64,000 bases of DNA from Sulfurimicrobium lacus (GCF_011764585.1 NZ_AP022853.1:2823501-2887500); one strand, 5' to 3'; counted from the stretch's first letter, positions 49,061 to 58,001 are shown. Notes: a model not told the origin generated them from the letters alone. Program-made: numbers and translations.

Positions 49061-50182
49061 CTAACGCACCGCAAGGCGCCACAGCGACGTCACCTCGGCG
49101 GCGCGCGCGGCGTGAAGCGGGTCGCTGGCGTCCGAGGCGCGGGGATGGGTCGGCTTGACATCCATGCGCCCCACCACTTTCAGCCCCGCTTTATCGAATG
49201 CGGCCAGCAGCGCCTCCCGCGAACGCAGCCCCAGGTGCTCGGCCAGGTCGGACAGGATCAGCCAGCCCTCGCCGCCCGCTTCCAGGTGCTCGGCCAGCCC
49301 GCCCAGAAAGCCAAGCAGCATGCGGCTCTCCGGGTCGTAAATCGCATGTTCGATGGGCGAATTCGCGCGCGCCGGCAGCCACGGCGGATTGCACACGATG
49401 AGCGGCGCCCGCCCTGCGGGAAAAAGATTCGCGGAGACGATCTCCACCTGTTCGCCCAGTCCGAGCCGCGTGAGATTCTCGCGCGCGCACGCCAGGGCGC
49501 GCGGGTCCTGGTCGGTGGCGACGACGTGCTTCACCCCCCGGCGGGCCAGCACCGCCGCGATCACGCCGCTCCCCGTGCCGATGTCGAAAGCCAGTTCAGA
49601 GGAAGGCAGCGGCGCCTCGGCCACCAGTTCCACGTACTCGCCGCGCACCGGCGAAAACACGCCGTAGCAGGGGTGGATGCGGCCGCCGAGCGCCGGGATT
49701 TCCACGCCCTTCTTGCGCCACTCGTGCGCCCCGATCAGGCCGAGCAACTCGCGCAGCGAGACCAGCGACGGCCTCTCGGCAGGACCATACGCCTCCATGC
49801 AGGCCTCCCGCACATCCGGCGCACGCCGCAAGGGAATGGCGTAATCCGCCTCCAGCGGCAGCAGCAGCATGCCCAGGATGCGCGCACGCTGGGACTGGAA
49901 CTGGCGGTGAAAATGGAAGGCCTCGCTCGGCGAGATAGCCGGCTTGCGCGGCTTGCGGTCGATGCGGCGCGCCATGGCCTGCTGCAACTGGCGCGCGTTC
50001 TGATAATCCCCGCGCCACAGCAGCGCGGTGCCCTCGCAGGCCAGGCGGTAGGCGGTATCCGCCGTCATGCGGTCATCGGCGACCGTCACGCGCTTGGGCG
50101 GCGGCGCGCCGCTCTCCGAACGCCAGCGGGCGGATCGGTTTTCGTCCGCCTCGGACCATTCAACAACGGGAAATTCAGTCAC
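49061..50182 (-). CDS. Class I SAM-dependent methyltransferase with NPPW motif
   Basis: A 373-residue protein whose C-terminal half is a Rossmann methyltransferase: AFDIGTGSGVIAAVLARRG (SAM site), VVATDQDPRALA and the catalytic VCNPPWLP, as in enzymes that methylate amide or ring nitrogens (PrmC, TrmN6-like). The N-terminal half is helical and Arg-rich and may recognise the substrate. The start is a GTG at 50182. It is upstream of and codirectional with metK, which supplies SAM, with 77 bases between. The substrate is unknown. Confidence 0.82.
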   Translation of the reverse strand: MTEFPVVEWSEADENRSARWRSESGAPPPKRVTVADDRMTADTAYRLACEGTALLWRGDYQNARQLQQAMARRIDRKPRKPAISPSEAFHFHRQFQSQRARILGMLLLPLEADYAIPLRRAPDVREACMEAYGPAERPSLVSLRELLGLIGAHEWRKKGVEIPALGGRIHPCYGVFSPVRGEYVELVAEAPLPSSELAFDIGTGSGVIAAVLARRGVKHVVATDQDPRALACARENLTRLGLGEQVEIVSANLFPAGRAPLIVCNPPWLPARANSPIEHAIYDPESRMLLGFLGGLAEHLEAGGEGWLILSDLAEHLGLRSREALLAAFDKAGLKVVGRMDVKPTHPRASDASDPLHAARAAEVTSLWRLAVR

Positions 50183-50356
50183 GCAGCTGCAACCTTTGGC
50201 GTTTCGCCAAAAAAATCAAAAAACGAACAATACAGCAGTCAGCCGGCAAGAACCACTTGCGCCAGCGCAGCCGAACAATTTCGGCAGAGGTGCGAACATT
50301 CCGGAAAATCCGCAGTCAACGAGTTATGTGAGCTTATCCCTCAAAGGAGGTTCGCC

Positions 50357-50644
50357 ATGTTACGCAAACTCGCTGGAAATGGCCTTTTCCTGCTGCTCCT
50401 GGTCCTGGGTGGCTGTGTCGTCTACGACCCCTACCCTGGCTACTACTACGATTACCCCCAATACTCCCCCCGCTATCACTACTGGGGACCACCCATGGAG
50501 TTCCGCTATCACCACCACCGCGGCGGCTGGCATGATGGTCTGAACCAGGAGGATGGCGCGCTAAAACTGCCCTTCCGGCTGGGGTTTCAGGACGAGCCGC
50601 TCATGTGTCCCGATCCGGGATCTCGGACATTGCCGACGGGGTGA
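50357..50644 (+). CDS. Small Tyr/Pro/His-rich lipoprotein
   Basis: A 95-residue protein with a signal peptide and lipobox LVLGGC (lipidated Cys near residue 20), followed by a Tyr/Pro-rich segment (YDPYPGYYYDYPQYSPRYHYWG) listed here as YDPYPGYYYDYP and QYSPRYHYWG, a His patch FRYHHHRGGWH and a polar tail. The ribosome site AAAGGAGG is nearly ideal. Function unknown; the His cluster could bind metal. Confidence 0.75.
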   Translation: MLRKLAGNGLFLLLLVLGGCVVYDPYPGYYYDYPQYSPRYHYWGPPMEFRYHHHRGGWHDGLNQEDGALKLPFRLGFQDEPLMCPDPGSRTLPTG

Positions 50645-50696
50645 CGCGATTTAAGTGTCGGCACGGACCGTACACGACTGATCGGGGGAGCGCCGC

Positions 50697-51470
50697 CTAC
50701 TGCTTCCGGCTCTTCTCGATCAGGTCGTAGGCGATCTGCACTTCCTTGGCCTGCTCGGTGGCCACGGCGATCATGTCTTCCGGCACGCCCTGCCCCATCA
50801 GCTTGTCCGGATGATATTGGCTCATCAGCTTGCGGTAGGCACGTTTGACTTCCTGGTCGCTGGCTTCCCTGTTCACGCCCAGCGCCTTGTAGGCGTCGTC
50901 CAGGGCGCTGGCCGATGCAGTCTGACCGGCGCCGAAGTGCGACTGGTTCAGGACCATATCCAGCATGCTCCGGAATGCGGCCGGGCTATAGCCGAGATTT
51001 CCGGCGATCTCCATCAGCAGGCGCTCCTCGATCTCGTCGATGCGCCCGTCGGACAGTGCCATGACGATGAGATAGACCAGCAACATCTGCTTCAGGCTGT
51101 GCGTATGGCCGCAGACGGCCATGAATTGCCCCAGGACGGGCTGGTAATCGAAGTCCGGCGCGGCGCCGCGCTTGAACAGCGCAATGGCTTGCTGGCGGTG
51201 CTCGGCCGACATGCCCAGCTGGCGGATAAGCTGCTCCACGTGCCCGACTTCTTCCTCGGAGATGCGGCCATCGGCCTTGGCGATTTTCCCCATCAGGACG
51301 AAAACGGTTTCAAGAAAAACGGCCTGGCGGTGCGCGGCGCTGAGCGGGTTTACGCCGCCGGCACCGTAGGCGTTATAGCGGTCGATCGCGCTGCCCAGGA
51401 AATAGCCGGCGATGGCGCCGAAAAATCCGAAGAAATAAAAGCCCAGCAAGGCGCCGACGAGTTTGAACAA
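50697..51470 (-). CDS. djlA: DjlA-type membrane co-chaperone (TerB + DnaJ domains)
   Basis: A 257-residue DnaK co-chaperone: an N-terminal membrane helix (LVGALLGFYFFGFFGAIAGYF), a TerB-like helical domain (about 65-175, FVLMGKIAKADGRIS and VMALSDGRIDEIE), and a C-terminal J domain with YHPDKL (the HPD motif) near residue 235. The TTG at 51470 gives the usual short DjlA N-terminus and leaves room for a divergent promoter; the ATG at 51530 would add 20 residues and almost abut the DUF1415 start. Confidence 0.9.
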   Translation of the reverse strand: MFKLVGALLGFYFFGFFGAIAGYFLGSAIDRYNAYGAGGVNPLSAAHRQAVFLETVFVLMGKIAKADGRISEEEVGHVEQLIRQLGMSAEHRQQAIALFKRGAAPDFDYQPVLGQFMAVCGHTHSLKQMLLVYLIVMALSDGRIDEIEERLLMEIAGNLGYSPAAFRSMLDMVLNQSHFGAGQTASASALDDAYKALGVNREASDQEVKRAYRKLMSQYHPDKLMGQGVPEDMIAVATEQAKEVQIAYDLIEKSRKQ

Positions 51471-51524
51471 GACAATTCCCGGTATGCGTGCGAAAACGCC
51501 GATTATATCCGGGCCCGGCGCTGG

Positions 51525-51539
51525 TATCATGCGCCCATG
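51525..51539 (+). promoter_or_regulatory. -10-like box and start codon of a probable leaderless transcript
   Basis: TATCAT (51525-51530) is followed by GCGCCC and then the ATG of the DUF1415 gene at 51537. No ribosome site is present. This spacing would place the transcript start at or next to the ATG. The same layout is seen before srkA. Expression evidence is needed to be sure. Confidence 0.4.
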
Positions 51540-52115
51540 AAAAATCATCCCGACATCGATACCATCATTGCCCGCACCCGCTGCTGGATCGAGCGCGTAG
51601 TGGTCGAACTGAACGTTTGCCCGTTCGCCCGCAAGCCTTACGAGGGCGGGAAAGTGCGCTATGTTGTGAGTGCCGCGGCGCGGCCGGAAGACCTGCTGGA
51701 CGAAGTTCAGCGCGAACTGGAGTTGCTGCGCGCGACGGATGCCGCGGAAATCGAGACCACGGTGCTGATCCATCCTTACGTGCTGAGCAACTTCCTCGAC
51801 TACAACGACTTCCTCGGCATCGTCGATGCCTTGATCGAAGAAGGCGGATACGAGGGCGAATTCCAGGTGGCGAGCCTGCATCCCGATTACCAGTTCGCCG
51901 GCACCGAGCCCGACGCTGCCGAGAACTACACCAACCGCTCGCCCTACCCCATCCTGCATCTCCTGCGCGAAGCGGAACTGGCGCGCGCCATCGCCGGGTA
52001 CGCCCGCCCGGACAAGATTCCGGAACGCAACATCCGCACCCTGGAGAAACTTGGCGCGGCGCGCATGCGCGAAATTCTCGACGAATGCATGCGCATCGGG
52101 AGCGACGACGCGTGA
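51537..52115 (+). CDS. DUF1415 family protein
   Basis: A 192-residue soluble protein beginning MKNHPDIDTIIARTRCWIER, with LNVCPFARKPYEGGKVRYVVS, HPDYQFAGTEPDAAENYTNRSPYP and LHLLREAELARAI, the conserved core of DUF1415. Conserved Cys and aromatic residues suggest an enzyme or metal protein, but no function is known. It is followed, with stop/start overlap, by a MOSC-domain gene, which hints at a shared role. Confidence 0.88.
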   Translation: MKNHPDIDTIIARTRCWIERVVVELNVCPFARKPYEGGKVRYVVSAAARPEDLLDEVQRELELLRATDAAEIETTVLIHPYVLSNFLDYNDFLGIVDALIEEGGYEGEFQVASLHPDYQFAGTEPDAAENYTNRSPYPILHLLREAELARAIAGYARPDKIPERNIRTLEKLGAARMREILDECMRIGSDDA

Positions 52116-52576
52116 AGGCAAAGCTGCTGGGGATCGCCGTCAAGCCGGTTCGCCTGCAGCCGATGCAATTGCGCGAGACGGGTGAATTAAGCCTGCAGGC
52201 AGGCCTGGTCGGCGATAGCCGGGGCAAGCCCGGCCCACGCCAGGTTACCTTGCTTTCCCTGGCAGCGTGGCACACGGCCTGCAATGAAATCGGCGTAATT
52301 TTGCCCTGGACGGAACGCCGCGCCAATCTTCTGGTCGGAGACTTGCCGCTTTACCAGTCCGCCGGTTCCCGCATCGTGATCGGCGATGCTGTGCTGGAAA
52401 TAACCGGCGAGACCGACCCCTGCGAACGCATGACGGCGGTACACCCGAAACTGTTCGATGCGCTGGTTCCCGAATGGCGCGGCGGGGTGTGCTGCCGGGT
52501 ACTGCGCGGCGGGGCGGTCACGTTGGGAATGGAGATCGAACTGGCCTCCGCGAATGAGATAGCGGAATCGGGCTGA
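52112..52576 (+). CDS. MOSC-domain protein
   Basis: A 154-residue MOSC-domain protein starting at GTG 52112, overlapping the DUF1415 stop. It has AGLVGDSRGKPGPRQVTLL, RANLLVGDLPL, and the conserved Cys in ITGETDPCERM. MOSC domains occur in molybdenum-cofactor sulfurases and molybdopterin-dependent reductases such as YiiM; stand-alone ones reduce N-hydroxylated compounds. The specific substrate is unknown. Confidence 0.88.
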   Translation: MKAKLLGIAVKPVRLQPMQLRETGELSLQAGLVGDSRGKPGPRQVTLLSLAAWHTACNEIGVILPWTERRANLLVGDLPLYQSAGSRIVIGDAVLEITGETDPCERMTAVHPKLFDALVPEWRGGVCCRVLRGGAVTLGMEIELASANEIAESG

Positions 52577-52628
52577 ACGGAATTCAGACCGCCGCCGCAG
52601 ACCTTAATTTATCCTTAAAAACTCAGTT

Positions 52629-52759
52629 AGCCACAGAGAACACAGAGTTCACAGAGGAAAAACAGGCGCTTGGAGGGTTGCTGCCGGTCACCCATTGGGT
52701 ACGGCAGGGGCAGATCGCAGCCCATTGTTCTCTCTGTGTTCTCTGTGAACTCTGTGGCT
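52629..52759. repeat. Inverted repeat of tandem 9-base units (CACAGAGAA type)
   Basis: The left arm (52629-52659) has CACAGAGAA, CACAGAGTT and CACAGAGGA in tandem; the right arm (52730-52759) carries the same units inverted. About 70 bases separate the arms. It lies between the MOSC and glutaredoxin genes and matches in design the element at 28875-28969. Confidence 0.8.
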
Positions 52760-52795
52760 TGAACTACGGTTTTTTATGTAACTTTGGAATTTAAT

Positions 52796-53182
52796 ATGAG
52801 ATCAGTAATAAGAATGTTTTTCAGGACCTTACGCCTCGTGATCGGCCCGTTCATGCTGCTTTGGGAAGCGGCGACCACGCCCAAGGGCATCGTGCGCCAG
52901 CCAGACCAGCAAAAGCAGGTCGACCAGCATTGCCGCAGCCTGGCCCTTTACCAGTTCAAGACCTGCCCTTTCTGCATCAAGGTCAGGCGCGAAATCAGCC
53001 GCCTGTCGCTCGGCATCGAACTGCGCGATGCGAAAAACGACCCGCAACACCACGAAGCTTTATTGCAGGGCGGCGGCGCGGTCAAGGTGCCGTGCCTGAG
53101 AATCACGGACGAACAGGGCAACAGCCGGTGGATGTACGAGTCCGCGGACATCATCCAGTACCTGAACGAACGCTTCGCCTAG
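52796..53182 (+). CDS. Membrane-anchored glutaredoxin
   Basis: A 128-residue protein with an N-terminal basic/hydrophobic segment (MFFRTLRLVIGPFMLLWEAA) followed by a glutaredoxin-fold domain with the CPFC active site (YQFKTCPFCIKV), the cis-Pro in AVKVPCLRI, and the glutathione-site ESADIIQYLNERF. The N-terminal segment suggests tethering to the inner membrane facing the cytoplasm. The ATG at 52796 is preferred to the TTG at 52784. Confidence 0.85.
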   Translation: MRSVIRMFFRTLRLVIGPFMLLWEAATTPKGIVRQPDQQKQVDQHCRSLALYQFKTCPFCIKVRREISRLSLGIELRDAKNDPQHHEALLQGGGAVKVPCLRITDEQGNSRWMYESADIIQYLNERFA

Positions 53183-53201
53183 GGCGGGAATGCGCCGCGA
53201 T

Positions 53202-53360
53202 CGTCCCTTCCCCTTTCTCGCCAGAGCGAGCAGCTTTGCTGCCGCTCTCGGCGGGGACACTCCTTGCGGGTGCAAGGGGAAGGTCAGGATGGGGATGGGT
53301 TGAAACCGGAGCTGAGTTTTTACCCCATCCCCCACCCAACCTCCCCCTTGAAGGGGGAGG
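53202..53360. repeat. Dispersed repeats downstream of the glutaredoxin gene
   Basis: Bases 53202-53272 are a copy of the repeat inserted in thiL (35176-35242). Further on, 53340-53360 is a perfect palindrome with 10-base arms, CCTCCCCCTT and AAGGGGGAGG, around one base; it could also stop transcription from either side. The rest of the gap between 53183 and 53379 shows nothing else. Confidence 0.65.
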
Positions 53361-53379
53361 AACGAAACCTGCTAGACGA

Positions 53380-56300
53380 CTACTTAGCGCGATGAATGGC
53401 CGGCCGGGCGAGGGTGCCGTCCAGCCTGTAGTTGCCGCGCATGGTCTTCTTCTTTTCTTCCAACGAGAGCTTGACGGCCCCGGACAGGGCACCCTTGGCG
53501 GAAACTTCGCCATACCCTTCGACCAGTAGCCCTTTGCCCGCCATGCGCATCACCCGGTATCCCTGCCGGTCGCCGGAAGGTTCGAGCCTGAACGACCACA
53601 CGTCGAAGGGCGTTTGCCCGATATAGATCGCCTCGACCGCGTAATGCAGTGTTTCCGCCAGGTCAAATCCCGTTACGGCACCGTCGCGCAGCGTGACGCT
53701 GCCGGTCAGCAGCGGCTGCCGCAATAGCTGCTCAGGCATTGTTGCCTGCTGGAGGAAGCTGAAGGCGGCATCGAGCTTGCCGGAAACAATCGGGGAATCC
53801 GGCTTGGCGGAAGACGCGGCGATATTCGCCCCAGCAATGCGCACGTCTCCGGCGGCAGACCAGCCGGCATCCCAGGACAAGGTGAGCGAGCCGCTGACCT
53901 TCCCGCCGGAAACGCTGCCGCTCAGATCGTCGAACCGGATGCTCCGATCGCCTGCCTTGGCGGTGGCATGCAAGGATGAGATTTTGACCGGCAGGAAATA
54001 AAGCGGCGCAATGTCGCTTGCGCTGACAGACACGCCAAGGCCGCCTTCCGGCGCGGGCGCGAAGTCAGCGCGCAGCGCGCCATCCTCGCTGGCCAGCGAG
54101 GCCTTGTCCAGCCGTCCTGCAGCCGAAAAATCGAAATCGCCCCGGAAAGCAGGGAACGCCGGATCGCTTGCTGCGATTTTCAGGTTCCGCACGGTGACCC
54201 GCGCAACCTGGTAGGCCGGCTGTTGCTGCGCATTCTTCGCGGGCCAGCCGGCAGCCGTTTCCAGCATCCCCGGCGCCAGATCCACTTTCTCCAGCTCGAT
54301 GCGCTCGACCTTGCGAGCGCTGCCGAGCAGCGTTCCCCAACCGGCATAAATCGTGGCTACGGCAATGCGGCTGTCGCCCTGCGATCCGATCCGCACCTGG
54401 TCGAGTTTGAGATGCGGCGAAGGAAGGAGCACGACATGCATGGACTGAATCTTCACCGGCTCACCCAGTTTCGTGCTCGCCAGCTTCTCGAGCTGAGTGC
54501 GGGAAGAACCGAGCGGCACGAAATTGATCCCCACACCAGCCAAAACCAGCAATGCCACGAGCCCTGCGGCTCCCCATTTGATCCGGGTTAGCAGGACGGC
54601 CTTCCTGTCGCCGGACTCCCCCGGCTCGCGCTCCTCGCGCGCACTGAGCATGGCCTCTTTCCGGGCGACTTTTTCCGCCGCCTCGCGGGCTTTGCGCTCG
54701 GCTTTTTCCTGTGCCTTGCGCTCTGCCTCTTCACGCGCACGGCGTGCCTCGTCCGCCTTGGCCTGGCGCTGGGCTTCCTTGCGAGCCAGACGTTCGGCTT
54801 CGTCCTGAGCCTTGCGCTCCGCCTCTTCGCGCGCGCGGCGTGCCTCTGCTTCCTTGGCTATGCGCGCAACTTCCTCGCGGGCGGCGCGTTCGTCTTCTTC
54901 CTGAGCCAGTCGCTCGGCTTCCTCGCTGGCGGCGCGCTCCGCTTCTTCCCGCGCCAGCTGCTCGGCTTCTTCGCGTGCGCGGCGTTCCTCTTCTTCCCGG
55001 GCTAGAAGCTCCACTTCCTCGCGAGCGGCGCGCTCTGCTTCTTCACGCGCCAGCTGCTCGGCCTCTTCGTGTGCGCGGCGTTCCTCTTCTTCCCGGGCCA
55101 GACGCTCGGCTTCCTCGCGGGCGGCACGTTCCGCTTCCTCGCGGGCGGCACGCTCGGCTTCTTCACGCGCCAGATGCTCGGCCTCTTCGCGGGCGCGGCG
55201 CTCCTCTTCTTCCCGGGCCAGGCGCTCTGCTTCCTCGCGGGCGGCGCGCTCAGCTTCTTCCCGCGCCAGCCGTTCTGCCTCTTCGCGCGCGCGGCGTTCC
55301 TCTTCTTCCCGGGCCAGGCGCTCTGCTTCCTCGCGGGCGGCACGTTCCGCTTCTTCCCGCGCCAGCTGCTCTGCTTCTTCGAGGGCGCGACGCTCCTCTT
55401 CTTCCCTGGCTTGGCGCTCCGCTTCCTCGCGAGCGGCACGTTCCGCTTCTTCCCGCGCCAGCTGCTCGGCCTCTTCGCGGGCGCGGCGTTCCGCTTCTTC
55501 CTGGGCTAGACGCTCCGCTTCCTCGCGGGCGGCACGCTCGACTTCTTCGCGCGCACGGCGTTCCTCTTCCTCCTTAGCTTGGCGTTCCGCTTCCTCGCGG
55601 GCTATACGTTCGGCATCCTCCTTCGCCTTACGCTCGGCCTCTTCGCGCGCGCGGCGTTCCTCTTCTTCCCGCGCCTTCAAGCGTTTGGCGATTCTTTCTT
55701 CCCTGGTTTTGCGCTCGGCTTCCTCGCGGGCGGCACGCTCTGCCGCCTCCTTCGCCTTGCGTTCAGCTTCTTCGTGAACCCGGCGGGCCTCTTCTTCCCT
55801 TGCCACACGCTCCGCTTCCTCGCGGACAGCGCGTTCCGCTTCTTCCATCGCCTTACGTTCGGCTTCTTCACTCGCTCGGCGCGCCGCTTCTTCCTTGGCC
55901 AAGCGCTCAGTTTCCTCACGGGCGGCGCGTTCCGCGGCCTCCTGCGCCTTGCGTTCGGCTTCTGCGCGAACCCGACGGGCTTCTTCTTCCTTGGCCTGAC
56001 GCGCAGCTTCCTCGCGAGCAGCGCGTTCCGCGGCCTCTTGCGCCTGGCGTTCGGCCTCGGCGCGAACCTGGCGCGCCTCTTCTTCCCTGGCCTGGCGTTG
56101 TGCTTCCTCGCGGGCGGCATGCTCGGCTTCTGCCTTCGCCTTGCGTTCGGCTTCTTCACGAGCAAGACGCTCCGCCTCCTCCTTGACCCTTGCCTCGATC
56201 TGCAACTGGCGCTCGACTTCTTCTCTTGCAGCCAGTTGCTCGGCTTCCTGTTGAAGCTTTTCCTCGATATCGGCCAGGGAAATCAAATCCTCTTCATCGG

Positions 56301-56646
56301 CTTCCGTCTCGGACGGCTTCTGCTTTTCCAGCGCTTCCATGAATGCCTGGGTGTCTGCGACGGTGACGTAAATGCCTTGACGCGAATGCTCGGGGGCATT
56401 GATGGTGAATTGACCGGCAGGTATATAGCTTTCGCGAATCAGCCGCTCCTGGAGCAATGCCTCCAGTTCCGGCATGAGTCTGTTTTCCTTCATGCCCGAT
56501 GTGGCGATGACATTCTCGACCGTCGTCTTCCCGTCGATCAGCGCGAGGATTTTTTGCCGCCGGTCCGCGAAAATACCCCAGCGACCTTTGGATTCGTTTA
56601 TTCCTTTTGGGGTTTTTTCGAAGACGGTTTGCTTGTCGATGGACAT
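53380..56646 (-). CDS. Giant inner-membrane protein: cytoplasmic charged helix plus AsmA-like periplasmic domain
   Basis: A 1088-residue protein. Residues 1-110 form a small winged-helix-like domain (ILALIDGKTTVENVI, MPELEALLQERLI). Residues about 125-670 are an almost unbroken Glu/Arg/Ala-rich helix of 8-residue repeats (AREEAERL type). One membrane helix (about 682-708, GLVALLVLAGVGINFV) follows, and residues 710-1088 resemble AsmA/TamB-family beta-rich proteins (LGEPVKIQSMHVVLLPSP; KLDQVRIG; the closing GYGEVSAKGALSGAV). AsmA-like proteins are linked to lipid movement or membrane-protein insertion. The ATG at 56646 gives MSIDKQTVFEKTP; the frame is open further to 56760. Confidence 0.85.
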   Translation of the reverse strand: MSIDKQTVFEKTPKGINESKGRWGIFADRRQKILALIDGKTTVENVIATSGMKENRLMPELEALLQERLIRESYIPAGQFTINAPEHSRQGIYVTVADTQAFMEALEKQKPSETEADEEDLISLADIEEKLQQEAEQLAAREEVERQLQIEARVKEEAERLAREEAERKAKAEAEHAAREEAQRQAREEEARQVRAEAERQAQEAAERAAREEAARQAKEEEARRVRAEAERKAQEAAERAAREETERLAKEEAARRASEEAERKAMEEAERAVREEAERVAREEEARRVHEEAERKAKEAAERAAREEAERKTREERIAKRLKAREEEERRAREEAERKAKEDAERIAREEAERQAKEEEERRAREEVERAAREEAERLAQEEAERRAREEAEQLAREEAERAAREEAERQAREEEERRALEEAEQLAREEAERAAREEAERLAREEEERRAREEAERLAREEAERAAREEAERLAREEEERRAREEAEHLAREEAERAAREEAERAAREEAERLAREEEERRAHEEAEQLAREEAERAAREEVELLAREEEERRAREEAEQLAREEAERAASEEAERLAQEEDERAAREEVARIAKEAEARRAREEAERKAQDEAERLARKEAQRQAKADEARRAREEAERKAQEKAERKAREAAEKVARKEAMLSAREEREPGESGDRKAVLLTRIKWGAAGLVALLVLAGVGINFVPLGSSRTQLEKLASTKLGEPVKIQSMHVVLLPSPHLKLDQVRIGSQGDSRIAVATIYAGWGTLLGSARKVERIELEKVDLAPGMLETAAGWPAKNAQQQPAYQVARVTVRNLKIAASDPAFPAFRGDFDFSAAGRLDKASLASEDGALRADFAPAPEGGLGVSVSASDIAPLYFLPVKISSLHATAKAGDRSIRFDDLSGSVSGGKVSGSLTLSWDAGWSAAGDVRIAGANIAASSAKPDSPIVSGKLDAAFSFLQQATMPEQLLRQPLLTGSVTLRDGAVTGFDLAETLHYAVEAIYIGQTPFDVWSFRLEPSGDRQGYRVMRMAGKGLLVEGYGEVSAKGALSGAVKLSLEEKKKTMRGNYRLDGTLARPAIHRAK
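54640..56277. repeat. Degenerate 24-base coding repeats for the charged helix
   Basis: About 1.6 kb of imperfect 24-base units encode 8-residue blocks such as AREEAERA, AREEAERL and AREEEERR. The repetition makes every reading frame open on both strands. Copy number is prone to change by slippage and the assembly could be collapsed here. Confidence 0.85.
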
Positions 56647-56903
56647 GCTTGATTTTTTCCGGACGGGTGACGATTGGCGCACGGGCGAATGGTTTGATTT
56701 TATTCTACGCCAAACGCCATGAAATCCGGAATGGACAAATGCCTTGCGGACCTCATGCACATGAACTTTTTGTCATATTAAAACGTCCGCGCAGGAAGTT
56801 TTTTGGGAAGTGAACCATTCCTTCGTTGAACGAATCAAATTTGCATACCGATTTCAGCCACGAAATGTGACTTCAACCTTGTGTAACAAAAAGGAGAACC
56901 ATC

Positions 56904-57410
56904 ATGCTGGATTCATTGAAACGGGTAGGCAAGGACATCGGCCGCGAGATCAACCGCGCCTGGGAAAATCTTTCGGAAGGCTGGCGCGAGCTGCTGAGCC
57001 GGGGCAACAACGCGCTCACCCACTTCTCGCGCAACAAGGAAGACGAACTGGCCACCGGCAACACCCTGACGGCCTTCCCGCGCTGGAGCCTGCTGGCGGG
57101 AGAAGTGGAAGAAACGGAAAAGGAAATCGTGGTGCGCGTTGAAGTCCCAGGCATGGACAAGGACGACTGCCACATCTCGATCGAGGGCAATACGCTTTAC
57201 CTGAGCGGCGAGAAACGCTTCGAGCGCGAAACGCACGACAGCACCTACCATGTCATGGAGCGTGCTTACGGCTCGTTCCGGCGCGCCATCCCCTTGCCGC
57301 GCAACGTCGACACCGAGCAGGCCGAGGCCAGCTACAAGAACGGCGTATTGAGCGTGCGCCTGCCCAAGTCCGGCAACCAGACCGCCAGAACCATTCCGGT
57401 CAAGGGATGA
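56904..57410 (+). CDS. Small heat-shock protein Hsp20
   Basis: A 168-residue holdase chaperone with an N-terminal helical arm (MLDSLKRVGKDIGREINRA) and the alpha-crystallin domain (about 65-160): EIVVRVEVPGMDKDDCHISI, YLSGEKRFE, YGSFRRAIPLP and the closing YKNGVLSVRLPK. AAAAGGAGAACC lies just before the ATG. Its stop overlaps the next gene (ATGATG / TGA). Confidence 0.94.
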   Translation: MLDSLKRVGKDIGREINRAWENLSEGWRELLSRGNNALTHFSRNKEDELATGNTLTAFPRWSLLAGEVEETEKEIVVRVEVPGMDKDDCHISIEGNTLYLSGEKRFERETHDSTYHVMERAYGSFRRAIPLPRNVDTEQAEASYKNGVLSVRLPKSGNQTARTIPVKG

Positions 57411-57976
57411 TGAAGTTCAGCCTGCAGGCAGCTGTGGCGCTAATGTTGTTGTGCGCCGCGGCTGTCGGCTTCGCATCATCCGGCGGCAAGGAGGACAGGA
57501 CCATGGGTTTCACGCTCACATCTAGCGCTTTTTCTCACAATGGCGCGATTCCCTCGCTCCACACTTGCGACAGTCGCGACGTGTCGCCGCCCCTTTCGTG
57601 GACGCCGCCGCCCGCCGGCACCAAAAGCCTGGTGCTGATCGTCGACGACCCGGATGCGCCCGACCCCGCTGCGCCCCGGATGACCTGGGTGCACTGGGTG
57701 CTGTACAACATTCCGCCAGGCACCACAGGCCTGGCGGGGGGGATGACCGCGCAAGACCTCCCGCACGGCACCCTGCAGGGCACCAACGACTGGCAGCGCA
57801 GCGCCTACGGCGGGCCATGCCCGCCGGTGGGACGTCATCGCTATTTCCACAAGCTGTACGCCCTCGACACCCTGCTGCCAAACCTGAAAATTCCTACCAA
57901 AGCCACGCTCGAGAGGGCCATGAAAGGGCATGTGCTGGCCCAGGCCGAACTGGTCGGGCTGTATCAGAAGCACTGA
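57407..57976 (+). CDS. Exported PEBP-family protein (YbhB/YbcL type)
   Basis: A 189-residue periplasmic protein with a signal peptide (about 1-23, ending GFASS) and a phosphatidylethanolamine-binding-protein fold: SPPLSWTPPPAGTKSLVLIVDDPDAP, VHWVLYNIP, and YGGPCPPVGRHRYFHKLYALD. Start at ATG 57407 or 57410, overlapping the hsp20 stop. The family is common in bacteria but its ligand is unsettled. Confidence 0.9.
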   Translation: MMKFSLQAAVALMLLCAAAVGFASSGGKEDRTMGFTLTSSAFSHNGAIPSLHTCDSRDVSPPLSWTPPPAGTKSLVLIVDDPDAPDPAAPRMTWVHWVLYNIPPGTTGLAGGMTAQDLPHGTLQGTNDWQRSAYGGPCPPVGRHRYFHKLYALDTLLPNLKIPTKATLERAMKGHVLAQAELVGLYQKH

Positions 57977-58001
57977 TGGCTGCTTGCCATATCGGAAACA
58001 C

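Noticed and set aside
54640-56277. CRISPR array
   Set aside because: Repeats are contiguous 24-base coding units with no spacers.
54711-56652. Long plus-strand frames opposite the charged-helix gene
   Set aside because: The 24-base repeats keep all frames open; the Leu/Pro/Arg and Phe/Leu products are artefacts.
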